This document shows, piece after piece, positions 62,647-64,000 of a stretch of DNA of 64,000 nt. Origin of the DNA: DASPPM01 sp052143835 (GTDB taxonomy: Bacteria > Pseudomonadota > Alphaproteobacteria > JACZXZ01). The DNA is taken from positions 1-64,000 of the forward strand of contig JBKQRV010000067.1 in assembly GCA_052143835.1 (NCBI GenBank), written 5' to 3'. The notes under the pieces were generated by a model. It was given only the letters and a program-made list of their open reading frames with translations. It had not been told where the DNA came from and did no database searches. A program made the translations under genes and the position numbers. Every line of letters begins with the position of its first letter. The stretch's first letter is position 1.

Positions 62647-64000
62647 ATGACCATGGAAAACACCATCTCGGCGAAGGCCGCGGGTTTCACGCAAAGGCTT
62701 GCGGTGCTCCTACCCCTCCCCTTGGCCGGCGCCTATGATTACGGCGTGCCCGAGGGCCTGGAGCTGGCGCCGGGCGATTTCGTGCAGGTACCGCTCGGCA
62801 GCCGCGTAACGATCGGCGTGGTCTGGGGCGAGGCCACGGGCGAGGTCGCCGCCCACAAGCTCAAGGCGGTCGACGGGCGCCTCGACACCCCGCCTCTCCC
62901 GGAGGCCGAGCGCCGCTTCATCGATTGGGTGGCCCATTACACCCTCTCCCCGCCGGGGGTCGTGCTGCGCATGGCGATGTCGGCCTCCCGCGCGCTCGAG
63001 CCGCCGCGGCCGAGCCTGGCCTATGCGCGCGCCACGGCCCCGCTTGAGGAGCTCGCGCTCAGGCTTACGCCCGAGCGCCGGCGCGTGCTGGCGCTCCTAG
63101 AGGATGGCCCGCCGCGCAGCCCGCTCGAGCTCGCGCGCGAGGCGGGTGTGACGCCCGGCGTCATCAAGGGCCTCTTCTCCGCGGGTGCGCTCGAGGCGGT
63201 GGCGCTCCCGCCTCCTTCTCCCTTTGCGCTGCCCGACCTCGACCACCCCGGCGTCGAGCTCTCAGCCGTGCAAGCGGCGGCCGCGGCCGCTTTGCGCGAG
63301 CGCGTGGCGGCAGGCGGCTTCAGCGTCACGCTGCTCGACGGCGTCACCGGCTCGGGCAAGACCGAGGTCTATTTCGAGGCCATTGCCGCGGCCTTGCGCG
63401 CGGGGCGGCAGGCCCTCGTGCTGGTGCCCGAGATCGCCCTTACCCAGCAGTGGCTCGCGCGCTTCGAGCGTCGCTTCGGGGTCGCCCCCGCGGTATGGCA
63501 CTCCAATCTCTCCTCCGCGGCACGGCGCGTGACCTGGCGCGCGATCGCGGAAGGGCGGGTGAAGGCGCTGGTGGGGGCCCGCTCGGCGCTTTTCCTGCCC
63601 TTCCCCGACCTTGGCCTCATCGTGGTCGACGAGGAGCACGACGCCTCCTTCAAGCAGGAGGACGGCGTCATCTACCATGCGCGCGACATGGCGGTGGTGC
63701 GGGGGCGCCTCGGCGGCCATGCCGTCGTCCTCGCCTCCGCCACCCCTTCGCTCGAGACGATCGAGAACGTGCGCCAAGGCCGCTATCAGGTGCAGCACCT
63801 GCCCGACCGTCACGGCGGCGCCGCGCTGCCCGAGATCGGGGTCATCGACATGCGCGCCGACGCGCCGGCGCGGCAATCCTGGCTCTCCCCGGCCTTGCGC
63901 CGGGCGCTCGCCGAGACGCTCGAGGCCGGCGAGCAGGCCATGCTCTTCCTCAATCGCCGCGGCTACGCGCCTTTGACGCTCTGCCGCGGCTGCGGCCACC
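62647..64000 (+). CDS. priA: Primosomal protein N' (PriA), 5' part
   Basis: Replication-restart helicase, truncated by the window end after about 451 residues. The N-terminal DNA-binding domain (RLAVLLPLPLAGAYDYGVPE, GDFVQVPLGSR) is complete; the helicase has Walker A GVTGSGKTEVYFEAI near residue 238, PEIALTQQWLARFERRFG, the DEEHDASFKQEDG box, and LASATPSLET. The last visible residues (LFLNRRGYAP...CRGCGH) begin the zinc-binding region. A second ATG two codons on is the other start candidate. Confidence 0.95.
   Translation, partial: MTMENTISAKAAGFTQRLAVLLPLPLAGAYDYGVPEGLELAPGDFVQVPLGSRVTIGVVWGEATGEVAAHKLKAVDGRLDTPPLPEAERRFIDWVAHYTLSPPGVVLRMAMSASRALEPPRPSLAYARATAPLEELALRLTPERRRVLALLEDGPPRSPLELAREAGVTPGVIKGLFSAGALEAVALPPPSPFALPDLDHPGVELSAVQAAAAAALRERVAAGGFSVTLLDGVTGSGKTEVYFEAIAAALRAGRQALVLVPEIALTQQWLARFERRFGVAPAVWHSNLSSAARRVTWRAIAEGRVKALVGARSALFLPFPDLGLIVVDEEHDASFKQEDGVIYHARDMAVVRGRLGGHAVVLASATPSLETIENVRQGRYQVQHLPDRHGGAALPEIGVIDMRADAPARQSWLSPALRRALAETLEAGEQAMLFLNRRGYAPLTLCRGCGH

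Overview
The window is high-GC DNA from an alphaproteobacterial chromosome, probably Rhodospirillales- or Rhizobiales-like. The evidence is gene order, not a search: ffh-rpsP-rimM-trmD-rplS followed by leuC-leuD-leuB and asd; mdh-sucC-sucD-sucA-sucB-lpd; sdhC-sdhD-sdhA-sdhB; and dapF-mtaB-ftsY. Intergenic spaces are crowded with families of short palindromic repeats. No rRNA, no convincing tRNA and no CRISPR array was seen.

Layout. 1-2.3 kb is accessory DNA: a small two-helix membrane protein and a tyrosine recombinase. 2.4-8.0 kb holds pcm, a 1166-residue GltD/PyrK-like fusion flavoprotein and an AroE-like dehydrogenase. 8.2-8.7 kb is an AT-richer patch with a phage-type muralytic protein. 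9-14.2 kb holds an SDR, pgk, a secreted caspase-fold protein, a Nudix hydrolase and an EamA permease. 14.3-15.2 kb is a nucleotidyltransferase/HEPN toxin-antitoxin module whose antitoxin has an extra N-terminal ribbon-helix-helix domain and a perfect 22-bp palindrome just upstream. 15.2-19.5 kb (minus strand) has ftsY, mtaB, dapF and two related XRE regulators. 19.7-28.5 kb is a biosynthetic block: SRP, ribosome, tRNA methylation, leucine biosynthesis and aspartate semialdehyde dehydrogenase. 28.7-34.9 kb has a microprotein, an M20 hydrolase, a haloacid dehalogenase, a LysE exporter, pyridoxal kinase and a CitE/MaoC pair.

34.9-36.9 kb is about 2.1 kb without a credible gene. It carries tandem hairpin repeats and two AT-rich clusters with perfect DnaA boxes, so it is a candidate replication origin. 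sdhCDAB follows under a clear sigma70-type promoter. 40.6-49.4 kb is mixed metabolism (PaiB-like, TauD-like, SAF-domain dehydrogenase, SDR, ZapE, quinone oxidoreductase, DUF2442-HTH, MlaA), with mlaA flanked by two decayed tails of a solute-binding-protein gene. 49.7-58.8 kb is the malate dehydrogenase / succinyl-CoA synthetase / 2-oxoglutarate dehydrogenase cluster. The window ends with an MFS transporter, then xerC, a DUF484 gene and transaldolase on the minus strand, and the 5' part of priA.

The genes most worth a second look are the RHH-MNT/HEPN module, two accessory genes that have ACG exactly where a start codon is expected after a good ribosome-binding site, the DnaA-box region, and the dispersed palindromic repeats, one of which supplies the stop codon of pcm.
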